Source: Omphiscola glabra (Eukaryota; Mollusca; Gastropoda; Lymnaeidae). From it: a DNA stretch of 64,000 nt. The position numbers and the translations under genes were made by a program. This document shows, piece after piece, positions 35,226-47,317 of this stretch (the first letter of the stretch is position 1; every line of letters starts with the position of its first letter). The DNA is taken from assembly GCA_964017045.1 (NCBI GenBank), contig OZ024809.1:992001-1056000 (forward strand), written 5' to 3'. Below the pieces are notes generated by a model. The model was not told the origin of the DNA. It saw only the letters and a program-made list of their open reading frames with translations, and did no database searches.

Positions 35226-35662
35226 ATGGTAGGATTGTGTGAGTAGTGATGATAGGATTGTGTGAGTAGTGATGGTAGGATTGTGTGAGTAGTGATAATA
35301 GGATTGTGTGAGTAGTGATGGTAGGATTGTGTGAGTAGTGATGGTAGGATTGTGTGAGTAGTGATGGTAGGATTGTGTGAGTAGTGATGTTAGGATTGTG
35401 TGAGTAGTGATGATAGGATTGTGTGAGTAGTGATAATAGGATTGTGTGAGTAGTGATGATAGGATTGTGTGAGTAGTGATGATAGGATTGTGTGAGTAGT
35501 GATGATAGGATTGTGTGAGTAGTGATGATAGGATTGTGTGAGTAGTGATGATAGGATTGTGTGAGTAGTGATGATATGATTGTGTGAGTAGTGATGATAT
35601 GATTGTGGGAGTAGTGATGGTAGGATTGTGTGAGTAGTGATAATAGGATTGTGTGAGTAGTG
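35222..35662. repeat. Minisatellite, 23-bp unit, about 19 copies
   Basis: The core aggattgtgtgagtagtgat recurs with gatgat, gatggt and gataat variants. It is directly joined to the preceding array. Confidence 0.96.
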
Positions 35663-35754
35663 TCATTATAGCCAGGAAGGAAGACTGGCAAGAGGTGTTG
35701 GTGCACTTTTAGCCCATTCATTTGAGCTGCTTGAGAAAACAGAGATGATGGTTT

Positions 35755-35995
35755 GATAACACTCTGGGCTGGGATCCTAAGATAAGATTCTTTGGTTTTG
35801 CTGGGATTCGAAGATAAACTTCTTTGGTTTGGCTGGGATCCTAAGATAAACTTCTTTGGTTTGGCTGGGATCCTAAGATAAACTTCTTTGGTTTGGCTGG
35901 GATCCTAAGATAAACTTCTTTGGTTTGGCTGGAATCCTAAGATAAACTTATTTGGTTTGGCTGGGATCCTAAGATAAACTTCTTTGGTTGAAAGG
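35755..35995. repeat. Minisatellite, 32-bp unit, about 7 copies
   Basis: The core gggatcctaagataaacttc recurs. Confidence 0.94.
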
Positions 35996-36286
35996 ATTTT
36001 GAAAATATTTTTGTCATGATTCTTTTTAAAATTAACTATTTATTAATTTACAGTTAAGATAATTCACATAGATATAATAAATTAAAAAATCTCTATGTAT
36101 AGCTGTAATGCTGTGTTGAATATGTGAACAAAATAAAATATTCAGCATTTAGCCCTGATTTGGATACATAATATTATTAGAAGAGTTGTTTATGCACTTG
36201 TCATATTACAATACACCAGTCTATATAAAAACTAATTTGGTCACCATTTCCAAAATTCTTGTACTTTGTGTTCATTCAATAAATAG

Positions 36287-37105
36287 CACATGGCTCTCTC
36301 CATCCACATGACTCTCTCTGTCCACATGACTCTCTCTGTCCACATGACTCTCTCTGTCCACATGACTCTCTCTGTCCACATGACTCTCTCTGTCCGCATG
36401 ACTCTCTCTGTCCACATGGCTCTCTCTGTCCGCATGACTCTCTCTGTCCGCATAACTCTCTATGTCCGCATGACTCTCTCTGTCCCCATGACTCTCTCTG
36501 TCTGCATGACTCTCTCTGTCTGCATGACTCTCTGTCCGCATGACTCTCTTTCCGCATGACTCTCTCTATCCGCATGACTCTCCCTGTCCGCATGACTCTC
36601 CCTGTCCGCATGACTCTCTCCGTCCACATGACTCCCTCTGTCCACATGACTCTCTCTGTCCACGTGACTCTCTGTCCATGTGACTCTCTCTGTCCATGTG
36701 ACTCTCTCTGTCCACATGACTTTCTCTGTCCACATGACTTTCTCTGTCCACATGACTCTCTCTGTCCGCATGACTCTCTCTGTCCGCATGACTCTCTCTG
36801 TCCACATGACTCTCTGTCCACATGACTCTCTCTGTCCACATGACTCTCTCTGTCCACATGACTCTCTTTCTGCATGACTCTCTCTGTCCACATGACTCTC
36901 TCTGTCCATGTGACTCTCTCTGTCCATGTGACTCTCTGTCCACGTGACTCTCTGTCCATGTGACTCTCTCTGTCCACGTGACTCTCTCTGTCCATGTGAC
37001 TCTCTCTGTCCACTTGACTTTCTCTGTCCACATGACTCTCTCTGTCCACATGACTCTCAGTCCTCTCTGTCCACATGACTTTCTCTGTCCACATGACTTT
37101 CTCTC
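36287..37105. repeat. Pyrimidine-rich 18-bp array, about 45 copies
   Basis: The unit catgactctctctgtcca recurs with c/g, a/g and length variants. Long minus-strand open frames (up to 290 codons of ESHVDR-type periodicity) are by-products of the codon-length unit. Confidence 0.96.
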
Positions 37106-37214
37106 TCTCTCTGTCTGATGGATGAATGTTGAAACATACTTCAGACATTTTTGGCTGAAGAACTGATTAAAAAAATGACAAATGATCTTTAGCAATGAAA
37201 CTATTATACCAACA

Positions 37215-37965
37215 AAATGAAAATACGAACAAAGGGAAACTATGAACAAAGGGAAACTATGAACAAAGGGAAACTATGAACAAAGGGAAACTATGAACAA
37301 AGGGAAACTATGAACAAAGGGAAACTACGAACAAAGGGAAACTATTAACAAAATGAAACTATGAACAAAAAGAAACTATAAACAAAGGGAAACTATTAAC
37401 AAAGGGAAACTATGAAAAAAAGGAAACTATGAACAAATGGAAACTATGAACAAAATGAAACTATGAGCAAAGGGAAACTATGAACAAAGGGAAACTATGA
37501 ACAAAGGGAAACTATGAACAAAGGGAAACTATGAACAAAAGGAAACTATGAACAAAAGGAAACTATGAACAAAGGGAAACTATGAACAAAGGGAAACTAT
37601 TAACAAAATGAAACTATGAACAAAAAGAAACTATAAACAAAGGGAAACTATTAACAAAGGGAAACTATGAAAAAAAGGAAACTATGAACAAATGGAAACT
37701 ATGAACAAAATGAAACTATGAGCAAAGGGAAACTATGAACAAAGGGAAACTATGAACAAAGGGAAACTATGAACAAAGGGAAACTATGAACAAAAGGAAA
37801 CTATGAACAAAAGGAAACTATGAACAAAGGGAAACTATGAACAAAATGAAACTATGAATAAAGGGAAACTATGAATAAAGGGAAACTGAACAAAATGAAA
37901 CTATGAACAAAATGAAAATATGAACAAAAAGAAACTATGAACAAAAAGAAACTATGAACAAAATT
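37215..37965. repeat. Purine-rich 17-bp array, about 44 copies, with a 255-bp duplication
   Basis: The unit aactatgaacaaaggga recurs. An ordered block of 15 variant units (including actattaaca, actataaac and atgagcaaag) starting at 37341 is repeated, nearly unchanged, from 37596. Confidence 0.95.
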
Positions 37966-38049
37966 AATTGTTACAGTATAACACAAAATGTCTTCAGTTT
38001 ATTGTTACAATTACTCAATAATTCTTATTTCCATTTGCGTATTCTACAG

Positions 38050-38137
38050 AGGTGAGTCTCCGTCTGAAGCGGATCTCAACCTGCTGGACACAGCCCGCAA
38101 AGTTGAGCTCTATGGAATTAAAATGCAGTCTGCCAAG
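38050..38137 (+). CDS. FARP: FARP-like gene, exon 4 seen (end of FERM F2)
   Basis: 88 nt. The acceptor ctacag was chosen so that the split codon AT/A gives Ile, and the frame continues GESPSEADLNLLDTARKVEL, then YGIKMQSAK. This matches the FARP block HxGQTPAESDxxLLExARxLEMYGI. It ends in phase 0 at AAG, before gtaaca. The donor sequence looks like the founder of the 26-bp array that starts here. Confidence 0.94.
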
Positions 38138-38615
38138 GTAACAAAGAGGAAGTGGTGGTCAGGTTATCAAAGAAGAAGAGGTGGTCAGGTTAACAAAGAG
38201 GAAGAGGTGGTCAGGTTAACAAAGGGGAAGTGGTGGTCAGGTTAAAAAAGGGGAAGTGGTGGTCAGGTTAACAAAGAGGAAGTGGTGATCAGGTCAACAA
38301 AGAAGAAGAGGTGGTCAGGTTAACAAAGAGGAAGAGGTGGTCAGGTTAACAAAGGGGAAGTGGTGGTCAGGTTAACAAAGATGAAGTGGTGGTCAGGTTA
38401 ACAAAGAGGAAGCGTTGGTCAGGTTAACAAAGACAAAGGGGTGGTCAGGTTAAAAAAGGGGAAGTGGTGGTCAGGTTAACTAAGAGGAAGTGGTGGTCAG
38501 GTTAACAAAGACGAAGCGGTGGTCAGGTTAATAAAGACAAATTGGTGGTCAGGTTAAAAAAGGGGAAGTGGTGGTGAGGTTAACAAAGAGGAAGTGGTGG
38601 TCATGTTAACAAAGA
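38134..38615. repeat. Minisatellite, 26-bp unit, about 18 copies, beginning at a splice donor
   Basis: The core aagtggtggtcaggttaaca recurs. Every unit carries cag/gttaac, close to the true donor aag/gtaaca, so a decoy-like donor is repeated through the first 480 bp of the intron. Confidence 0.94.
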
Positions 38616-39179
38616 TTCTACTAGTGTAGCTTTAGGAGAAAAGAAGTCCATTTGAAAATATCTTTTTTGTCTCACTATGGTAAACATTTAAGTGTTGGTG
38701 TGCTGTGTCATAGAAGTATCATCAAACATTCAAGAAAAATGGGTTTGAGATCCCATACCAGTGCCTCATTAACCTAAAAGCAGATGAGGGGCATGCGACT
38801 GTCTAACTTGGCTAAATGCTGCTCAGGCAGAACTCCCTTAGTGTGTCGTTCCCCCCCCCCCCCCCCCCAATTCACACATTGATTTATTAATGTTAGGTCT
38901 ATATATCAATCCCAAAGTGCAGCCTGGGGCTTTCAACCCGTCCAAATCCTTATGGGACACCATTGGGTGAGGCAAAATTTTGACTGCCGATAGACCTCTA
39001 CAGGTCATAATCCAGGACAATCCCTGCTTAAATTGACCCTAAAAGCAACAGCTTAATAAATAGACGATTAAAAGATTCTTTTGTGTACAGAAATAACAGA
39101 CTCTCAAAGTAAAATTTCTAGGAATAATTTAAGCTGGTTTTTAGCCTCCATATAATTTCAATACTTTGTCTGATGACAG
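38616..39179. other. Intron sequence, single-copy, with a C18 run
   Basis: C18 at 38851-38868. No further feature. Confidence 0.5.
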
Positions 39180-39335
39180 GATCATGAAGGCGTGTCCCTG
39201 AACTTGGCCGTCGCCCACCTGGGCGTCCTCGTCTTCCAACAGTACACAAAAATCAACACCTTTTCCTGGGCCAAAGTCCGTAAGCTGAGCTTCAAACGCA
39301 AGAAGTTCCTCATCAAGCTGCACGCAGACACCTAC
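39180..39335 (+). CDS. FARP: FARP-like gene, exon 5 seen (FERM F3 lobe start)
   Basis: 52 codons between tgatgacag and gtgagt, phase 0 at both ends. It encodes [40 protein letters not shown] and [10 protein letters not shown]. The F3 (PH/PTB-like) signature [33 protein letters not shown] is diagnostic for FARP and close FERM proteins. Its basic KRKKF patch is typical of lipid or partner contact. GC-rich against its introns. Confidence 0.97.
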
Positions 39336-39807
39336 GTGAGTGGTTACATTGTTAGCTGTGTGTGCCAGCCCCGCACGGACTTAGATTCTGCCATCCATTT
39401 AAAAATAGAAGCCATTACATCCGTCGTTCAATGTGATGGAGATTAATTAAGTTCAATTAAGCTCTTCCTTATTTTATGGAATGAAACAAACGCAGGTTAA
39501 TTCATTTAGATTTTTTCATTAAAATTGAGTTGAGCAATGATTTAGAGACTCGAGTTCAATAGTTCTAATGATTAGGGATGGTGAAAGAAAACTTTGAAAA
39601 CTAATCTCTCTTAATTTATGTCATGAAAACAATGTTTTATGGTTTGTGAGAAAAGTTGAGAAAATGAATGCAATAATTTATACTCATCTTGTGGTCACAG
39701 TGGTTCTCACTGGGGAGGGGACATTTTTAAATGCTGCACAATGTTTCTGCACCTATTAGGGGCTATTTAAGAACTAGCTCTCCAGATGATTTGTCCAGAT
39801 CACTGAG

Positions 39808-39945
39808 TGGCCCACACCAATGTTAGGTCAAGAAGGACTAGGATGACTAACATAAGCTGATCAAGCACATGTTTGGAGTGGTCCACACCAATGTTAGGTC
39901 AAGTAGGACTCGGATCACTAACATAAGCTGATCAAACACAGGTTT
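39808..39945. repeat. Tandem duplication, about 71-bp unit, 2 copies
   Basis: Copies share ccacaccaatgttaggtcaa and taacataagctgatcaa. Confidence 0.85.
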
Positions 39946-40142
39946 GAGTGTACAACTGCTACCATGGTACAAGTAAAACTTCTTTTACTCCGAATGTAGC
40001 TCTTGAAATATATTTTAACACACCAGTCTAATGATATGGACAGTTTGACTTGTGGTCAGATGGTCAATGGAGGCCTTTGATGTTTTAATCAAATGTGTTA
40101 GTGACTAAAGGCAGCAAGACTCCATCAAATGAATACTGTAGT

Positions 40143-40385
40143 GGCAACCCAGGCTGCAGATACCAACTGATAAGGACAATGTCAAATGTACAACCCAGGC
40201 TGCAGATATCAACTGTTAAGGACAATGTCAAATGTACAATCCAGGCTGCAGATACCAACTGTTAAGAACAATGCCAAACACAACCCAGGCTGCAGATACC
40301 AACTGTTAAGGACAATGCCAAATGTACAACCCAGGCTGTAGATACCAACTGTTAAGGACAATGGCAAATGTACAACCCAGGCTCA
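40143..40385. repeat. Minisatellite, 46-bp unit, about 5 copies
   Basis: The core aacccaggctgcagatacca recurs. Confidence 0.93.
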
Positions 40386-40969
40386 GAGAGTATACATTTT
40401 GACCCAGACATTACAAAGATGGAGGAGATGTGTTAAGTCTATGGAACTTGGCTGTCTGAGAAAGTATTTTGTAATGATTAGTCAATATCATAAACATAGA
40501 TATTATTTCCTTATATCATAAATATAGATATTATTTCCTGACCAACCAACTAAAATCTATCCATAAACTAGATGTACTATGGTACTCCTTTAAAAAACAA
40601 GCTTCACTAGATGCAATGGAATGGCACCATTAAGGAATGACACCATCATGGGATGGCACATTCATGGAATGGCACCACTATCTGTAGAAGTTAAAGTTGG
40701 ATATAAATACTTTCAACTTATTGTTAAAACACTCAGCTGAAACCACATTTTGGAAAACTTTGAGAAAACACATCTAAAGAAATCTGTCTCGGAAAACCTG
40801 GAACTAAAAAAGAAAACGAATTGCAGAGTCGGTCTGGGATTTTCAACACCTCTCTGCCAGGAAATGCCCCAGGCAGTTCAAGCATTTGTTCAGATGGTAA
40901 GAAAAAGTTCATTACAATATCTCTAGAGGAGCTGATCAATACAAGGGTCAATTATTTCCTCTGAGAATT
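40386..40969. other. Intron sequence, no exon seen
   Basis: AT-rich. A three-copy imperfect motif (atggcaccat) lies at 40617-40680. Confidence 0.45.
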
Positions 40970-41358
40970 TTTTAGTGTAAACCATCAATAATCAGCAGAT
41001 ATTTTAATGTAAACCTTCAATAATCAGCAGATATTTTAATGTAAACCTTCAATAATCAGCAGATATTTTAATGTAAACCTTCAATAATCGGCAGATATTT
41101 TAATGTAAACCATCAATAATCAGCAGATATTTAATATCAACCTTCAATAATCAGCAGATATTTTAATGTAAACCTTCAATAATCAGCAGATATTTTAATG
41201 TACACCTTCAATAATCAGCAGATATTTTAATGTAAACCTTCAATAATCAGCAGATATTTTAATGTAAACCTTCAATAATCAGCAGATATTTTAATGTAAA
41301 CCTTCAATAATCAGCAGATATTTTAATGTAAACCTTCAATAATCAGCAGATATTTTAA
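40970..41358. repeat. Minisatellite, 32-bp unit, 12 copies
   Basis: The core taaaccttcaataatcagca recurs every 32 bp with very little divergence. Confidence 0.96.
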
Positions 41359-41431
41359 TATAGTGAATGCTTATGGGCTTTGGATTCTCATGCATAGAAT
41401 AAATAAGTATCATGTAAGGGAAAGTGGGGCC

Positions 41432-41950
41432 TTATTGTATTGTCTGTCAGGGTCCATCTTGTATTGTCTGTCAGATGTCATTTTGTATTGTCAGTCAGAT
41501 GTCATGTTGTATTGCCTATCGGATGTCATGTTGTAGTGTCTGTCAGATGCCATGTTGTATTGTCTGTCAACTGTCATGTTGTATTGTCTATCAGATGTCA
41601 TGTTGTATTGTCTGTCAGATGTCATGTTGTATTGTCTGTCAGATGTCATGTTGTATTGTCTGTCAGATGTCATGTTGCATTGTTTGTCAGATGTCATGTA
41701 TTGTCTGTCAGATGTCATGTTGTATTGTCTGTCAGATGTCATGTTGTATTGTCTATCAGATGTCATGTATTGTCTGTCAGATGTCGTGTTGTATTGTCTG
41801 TCAGATGTCATGTTGTATTGTCCATCATATGTCATGTTGTATTGTCTGTGAGATGTCACGTTGTATAGTCTGTCAGGAGTCATGTTGTATAGTCTGTCAG
41901 ATGTCATGTTGTATTGGCAGTCAGATGTCATGTTGTGTTTCCTGTCAGGG
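41432..41950. repeat. Minisatellite, 24-bp unit, about 21 copies
   Basis: The core tattgtctgtcagatgtcat recurs. Codon-length periodicity gives Cys-rich open frames of up to 178 codons that have no gene context. Confidence 0.95.
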
Positions 41951-42384
41951 GCTGTGTTGAAATGCCTCTCACGTGCAGTGTTTTTCTGCCTTTTGGAGGC
42001 CATTCAGTGTAAAAGTGGTTTGTTGATAACATCTTAAAAAATGTCTGCTGCAATGATTGTTATGGGATTTTAATAGCTAATTAAGTAGGACATCCATTCT
42101 TTTCCCCATTATTAGCCTATGTTAAAGTATTATTCTATATAGCTCTATTTTCTCTCGAAAAAATAAATTGAAAATGTCCATCATAAAAACTACAATGTAT
42201 GCTTAATGATAAAAGTATAGTCAAAGAGCTGGATGGCAGATTCTGAGGTTTTATCAAATGGCTAGAATTATTCATGTTTTCATTTAGTCCTGGCATTGTA
42301 GTTTTGCTGCAGAATTTATTACTATATTTTTGTTTCATTTACCAAGCTGCTCAAAGTCTTTGTTACTTGGTTTTTTAGAGTAGG

Positions 42385-42585
42385 ACTTTAGTTGTAACCT
42401 CTGTGTGAGATGTATGATAAAAGAACTATATGCTGGTGCTTTAGTTGTAACCTCTGTGTGAGATGTATGATAAAAGAGCTATATGCTGGTGCTTTAGTTG
42501 TAACCTCTGTGTGAGATGTTGATGAAAGAGCTATATGCTGGTGCTTTAGTTGTAACCTCTGTGTGAGATGTATGATAAAAGAGGT
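42385..42585. repeat. Tandem repeat, 53-bp unit, 3.8 copies
   Basis: The core ctttagttgtaacctctgtg recurs. Confidence 0.94.
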
Positions 42586-43650
42586 GAATGGGGGTGCAAT
42601 TTGCCCTTTGAGTGTGTCACTGTTGCCTGTGATACAAACGAAATGAATAATTAAATAACAGGCGATAGTCATAAGTTTAATCAAAAGCGATATTTAACCT
42701 AAAATTTTAGTCAATATTAGATATAAAATTAAAAATCCAGTTCCACAAGCCTTGGATATCCACTATTCTTTAAATTATTAATTATTTTTTTTAAATAAAT
42801 TTATTCCTGAGATTGATGTGAGGGTCCTCATTATATACAAACTGATAACCCCCTGGTCTCTCAAAAACCTCAGATCAGCCCTATGCCCTACAAAGATATC
42901 CAATGATTTCTTTGAAGATTCATTGGTTTCATATTGCTGACTAAAAAGCTGGCTGTGATATTATAAGACCATGAAACCTTGGCGGGGAAGGGGGATACAA
43001 AATGATCTGGTTGTTGTGGCGTCCAGTGGGGGTGGGGGTGGTGGGGGGATAGGAGAGTGTATTTCCCAATATAGAATGATGTAATCCTATTTCAACACAG
43101 AATCAGTGAGGGTTTTATATTAAAGTTTTCATTTTTATCTATAGAAAGCTTTCAACCCTTCTAGAGATTTAATTTGGTAGAGTTAGTTTTAGATGTTGGC
43201 CAAATAATGAAAGATGCATTAGGAGAATTTAATTGTGATCATTGACATTTTTTTCCCCTGAGAGTTTGAAAATGGGATTTATTGAAAGAGTGCATCATTA
43301 TTCTGTTTTATTAGTGTGCGTATTTTTAAATTCTATTTTCTTTACTATAAACTCGCTGGTTGCTGCTTCCTGGGCTGCTTTTACATTTATCAACAAAAAT
43401 TTATTTGCTGTTGTTCGTTTGTTGTATGCATTGTTTTAATCAGCTTTTAGTAGTTTATATGTTAATATACATGACATTGATTTGGTAAGGAAATACATAA
43501 TAACAATGTGTCATTATGGGGCCAGTTCAAGGTTTCGTCAATGTTGACAAGAAGAACAAGTACTAATTGGGTTTGATTATTTTATACAACTTGACATTAA
43601 CAAGAGGAACGAGTAGTCATTGAATTAGTTCAATTGTAAAAGTATTGATG
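42586..43650. other. Intron sequence, no exon seen
   Basis: About 1 kb of AT-rich single-copy sequence, with one G/T-rich patch near 43020-43050. Confidence 0.45.
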
Positions 43651-43658
43651 TCATAGAC

Positions 43659-43855
43659 CAGCGGTTCTCAACCTGTGGGTCGCGACCCCTTTGGGGGTCG
43701 CACGACCCTTTCCTAGGGGTCGCTTAAGACCATCGGAAAACACATCAACTCTACAGTTAAGACGTGGCGTCAAAAATAATTTTGTGTTTTTGGGTCGCCA
43801 CAACAATGGGAACTGTATTAAAGGGTCGCGGCATTAGGAAGGTTGAGAACCGCTG
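43659..43855. mobile_element. Short non-autonomous hAT-like element, 197 bp
   Basis: The ends CAGCGGTTCTCAACCT and aggttgagaaccgctg are perfect inverted repeats. Perfect 8-bp duplications tcatagac lie at 43651-43658 and 43856-43863. Same family as 7095-7250 (shared gcttaagaccat-type interior, ggtcgcggcattaggaaggt end) but less decayed. Confidence 0.96.
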
Positions 43856-43863
43856 TCATAGAC

Positions 43864-44805
43864 ACAGGGGGTGTAGTGCAAGTAAAGTCAAGACATTTTT
43901 CAATCATCAGATTTTGTTCATTCTTTCTTGCTTCTGAGCCATTTGTTTAAAAGATGAGTTCCATTACATGATATGAGCTAAACATACATTCCAACTTGTA
44001 CGGTGTATGGGTACTTTATACAGAAGTTTTTATGTGTGGAGTGTACAATCATATGGGTTGTTTTATGGTTTTTCTCTGGATTTAAAAAAAAAATTATTTT
44101 TGCACAAGACACACGTTCAAAATTGTTGATGTGATAAAGGGAAGCTTAAATACCATTGGTCCATTCCAAATGACCCATTTCAGTATGGGTAGGCTATCTA
44201 AATTTTGAAACTGACGGCAATTTATTGAATTCATTCATTTATACCAAGACAGCGTAGTGCGGTGGTAACTGCTTTCGTAAGCCATCATTACAAATCCTCT
44301 AATTACATCTCAAGTGCTATCAAATTCATCACTCGAGTCCATTTTTAATCAAATTGCCACTGACCAGTGTAAAAGAAACAATCAAAATTTGAAGAAAGTT
44401 AGACATACAAAAAAGCCATTTTGATTTCAAAGACATGATGGGACTAATCCATTTATGAATGATGTAACATGCTAAAATTTGCTCGCAGTGATGAGGATAT
44501 ATTTTTTTTAATTCATGCATTCAAAACAATGATAAAAAAGATTAATAATTATAAATATATTTTATTTTTTCGGCTATTACATTTTTCTGTACAGCTTTTC
44601 ATACGGTTGTACAGTTTTTTGGGGACTTTTTATATAGTTTTTTATCTCAACAGGTTGGCATGTATGGCTTAAATGGAAAAAATGCAGATGAAATATTGCA
44701 TACCTTAAAATAAAAAATAAAAAATTCAGCATAGAATTTTGCAGAAATGTTTGCTGTTTTTCTGTGATATATTTTCCTGTTAATCATTTTTTTCAATTTG
44801 AGTGC
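43864..44805. other. Intron sequence, no exon seen
   Basis: AT-rich single-copy sequence. Confidence 0.45.
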
Positions 44806-44925
44806 GTTCAATGTAAGCGTAACGGCTGTCATCCAATTAGCATCGTTCAGTGTAAGTGTAACGGCTGTCATCCAATTAGCGTCGTTCAATGTAAGTGTAA
44901 CGGCTGTCATCCAATTAGTGTCATA
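44806..44925. repeat. Tandem repeat, 39-bp unit, 3 copies
   Basis: The core taacggctgtcatccaatta recurs. Confidence 0.93.
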
Positions 44926-46002
44926 TGATATAGGAGGTATCTGATTTGTAGCAGGCTCTGTATTGTTTCCTTTGTAGCTCAAGACCTAGTTATATTTTAG
45001 TGTATCGTGTCATCATGTTGGGATAGCTTCAAAATTAATCTCTTATTTTCTTGAAGCAAACAGTTTGGTCAAAAATCAAACAAGATCGGAAAAAAGTTCA
45101 TTAAACTATTCAAAAACATATGAAGAGCTGATTTTCAAAATGCTGTATATCCATTTTGGGGGTTTTGAGATTATTCAACTTTTTACAAAAAATTAATAAA
45201 CCGTTTATAGGATTAAATCATTTTTAGACACGAATAAAATAGGAATATAATGTGTTTAGTATATAGAATTTACCATGTCCTAAACGAACCTGGTTTGCTC
45301 TACAAAATGGTTAGGTTTTTTCATTTTTTTAAAAATGGTGGATACCGCGTTTTGAAAATAAGCTCTTCATATTGAAATGAAACCTCTTCTGTTGAATAAA
45401 TCTTCCCAGTACATTAGAAGGACACAATTTGGACTTAAAACTTGAAAATTAATTTTTTTTCATACCATACCTTTGCAATTAAATTTTCAAGAAGAACATT
45501 TATTTTCTAAATGAATAAAGTAAACAAACCAAGGAAATGATTCACAGTTAAGCAAAATAGATTTACTTTTTACAATAAAATATAATTATTTTTTTTTATG
45601 AACTTGGTCTTGTGATAATTTAGATAACTATTTTTATTTTTTCAGCTTCTTATTAAACATTATATTCCCTTACCCAAAATTATTATCACCTATAGCAAGA
45701 TCATTTAAAATTATGATTTAAAATTGTATTTCTATCTATATAATGATTAGTAAGATGGGTATTGATCTTGTTTTTCCCTGACATATGCATTCATGATATT
45801 TCTGTCATAATAATCCCAGGTGTGCTTTCAATAAGATACATCAGTTAACATATGTAGGTTCTGTACAAACTAAACATACCAACATCTTTCCATTGAACAA
45901 ATTATGTATACTTAGATGTGTAGAAACATTAGTTTTTGTATTAATTAATTTAACATTTTTAAATGGATTCCTTGTAAATCAAACATGTATGCAACTTAGA
46001 TT
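44926..46002. other. Intron sequence, no exon seen
   Basis: About 1.1 kb of AT-rich single-copy sequence. Confidence 0.45.
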
Positions 46003-46196
46003 CAGGGCTTAGGCATAGATAAGACAAGGCTGAAGGCTTAGGCATAGATAAGTCAAGGCTGAAGGCCTTAGATTCAGGGCTTAGGCATAGATAAGTCAAG
46101 GCTGAAGGCCTTAGATTCAGGGCTTAGGCATAGATAAGTCAAGGCTGAAGGCCTTAGATTCAGGGCTTAGGCATAGATAAGTCAAGGCTGAAGGCT
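46003..46196. repeat. Tandem repeat, 43-bp unit, about 4 copies
   Basis: The core aggcatagataagtcaaggc recurs, first at a shortened 29-bp interval. Confidence 0.93.
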
Positions 46197-46376
46197 TTAC
46201 TGCTTATAACCACCACCAAAACCAATTATGTAGACAACAAATAAACTTATGTAAGTATTGAAAGCCTTGAGCCTCGTCCCACTGGTGTGTTTTTGTTTTA
46301 CCCTCTCTTATCGTGAGTGATGGATCAGTCTTATGTTACATGTTCATAACTTTCTTACCTCCCTTCCTCCTCCTAG

Positions 46377-46424
46377 GATCGTCGACTGGATGGAGTGGCC
46401 CACACACCTACTAAATCTGGAAGG
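46377..46424 (+). CDS. Candidate 48-nt micro-exon of the FARP-like gene
   Basis: A strong pyrimidine tract (ttacctcccttcctcctcct) and ag precede 48 nt that end at aagg before gtacat. Read in phase 0 it gives DRRLDGVAHTPTKSGR with no stop. Both neighbours (exons ending TAC and starting GGC) are also phase 0, so it can be included or skipped without a frame change. It would enlarge a loop of the F3 lobe between HADTY and GYYKD, a place where vertebrate FARPs, as I remember them, have no insert. The donor is weaker than the acceptor. No transcript evidence is available. Confidence 0.5.
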
Positions 46425-47134
46425 GTACATAGCCAAATTTTCATCCTAATCATGCTTTTTTTTTTTTTTGTTCATTAACATGTGCATCATTATTTTTGCC
46501 TTGGTTCCTTCAACCTTTGGTTATAATTTCTTGTACTTTTTTTGTATTTTAACATGGCCTTGTTAAGATGATAAGATCAAACAGCTTGATCAATAACAAA
46601 ACCTTAAGCGGTCAGTTTATAGATATGCTCAAACTTTTATTTTTTTTAATAATTTAAAAACTAATTAATTAATTAATATACTTTAAAACTATTTTTATGA
46701 ATTCAAAGTGAATTTGAAATTCAAATTTATTTTAAGAGATAATATTTTTGAATGTCTAAAGGGCTTGTGCCTAAAATATAATAAACTTGAAGACATCTCA
46801 TCCCGGTCAAGGTTGAATAGAGTCACATGTCATGAATGGCTAAAAGGGTTGTGTTTGTGGACACCCAATGATACAGCATGAGAAGAATTGCCAGAATGTT
46901 TTTTTTATAACTGAATCTTTCTTTTTTTAAACATATGAAACATCAAAACACATTTGCATCCTGAACAAACATCTTCTGTTTGCCATCATGTTACCCACCA
47001 TGTTCTAACCATAGCCCTGTACCTGCCCTTGTATCATTGAACACAATATGATAAATACTAAGACTTTTAGATGTTGCTAGAGTTTATATCCACTGGTTGC
47101 GGAAATACATCATTGTGATAATTGTATGGACACA
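46425..47134. other. Intron sequence, no exon seen
   Basis: AT-rich with T- and A-runs. Confidence 0.45.
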
Positions 47135-47225
47135 TCTTCCTAGAAATACACATCTTTGTAGATCCTCTGGATACACATTTTTGTAGATCCTCTTGATACA
47201 CATTTTTGTAGATCCACTGGATACA
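47135..47225. repeat. Short tandem repeat, about 27-bp unit, 3 copies
   Basis: The core gtagatcctctggatacaca recurs. Confidence 0.82.
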
Positions 47226-47317
47226 TAAATTGAAGTGAAGAGAAACAGAAATGAAAATCATTTAAACTGCAACAAAAAGTAAGAGATAAAATATGAGATC
47301 TTCTAATCAAATAAAAA

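Noticed and set aside
36276..37249. Minus-strand open frames of 290 and 227 codons (ESHVDR-type peptides)
   Set aside because: Generated by the 18-bp catgactctctctgtc array inside an intron; overlapping frames shift between the same peptides.
41424..41960. Cys-rich 178-codon open frame resembling a small secreted cysteine-rich protein
   Set aside because: Produced by a 24-bp array within an intron; Cys spacing follows the DNA period exactly, with competing frames on both strands.
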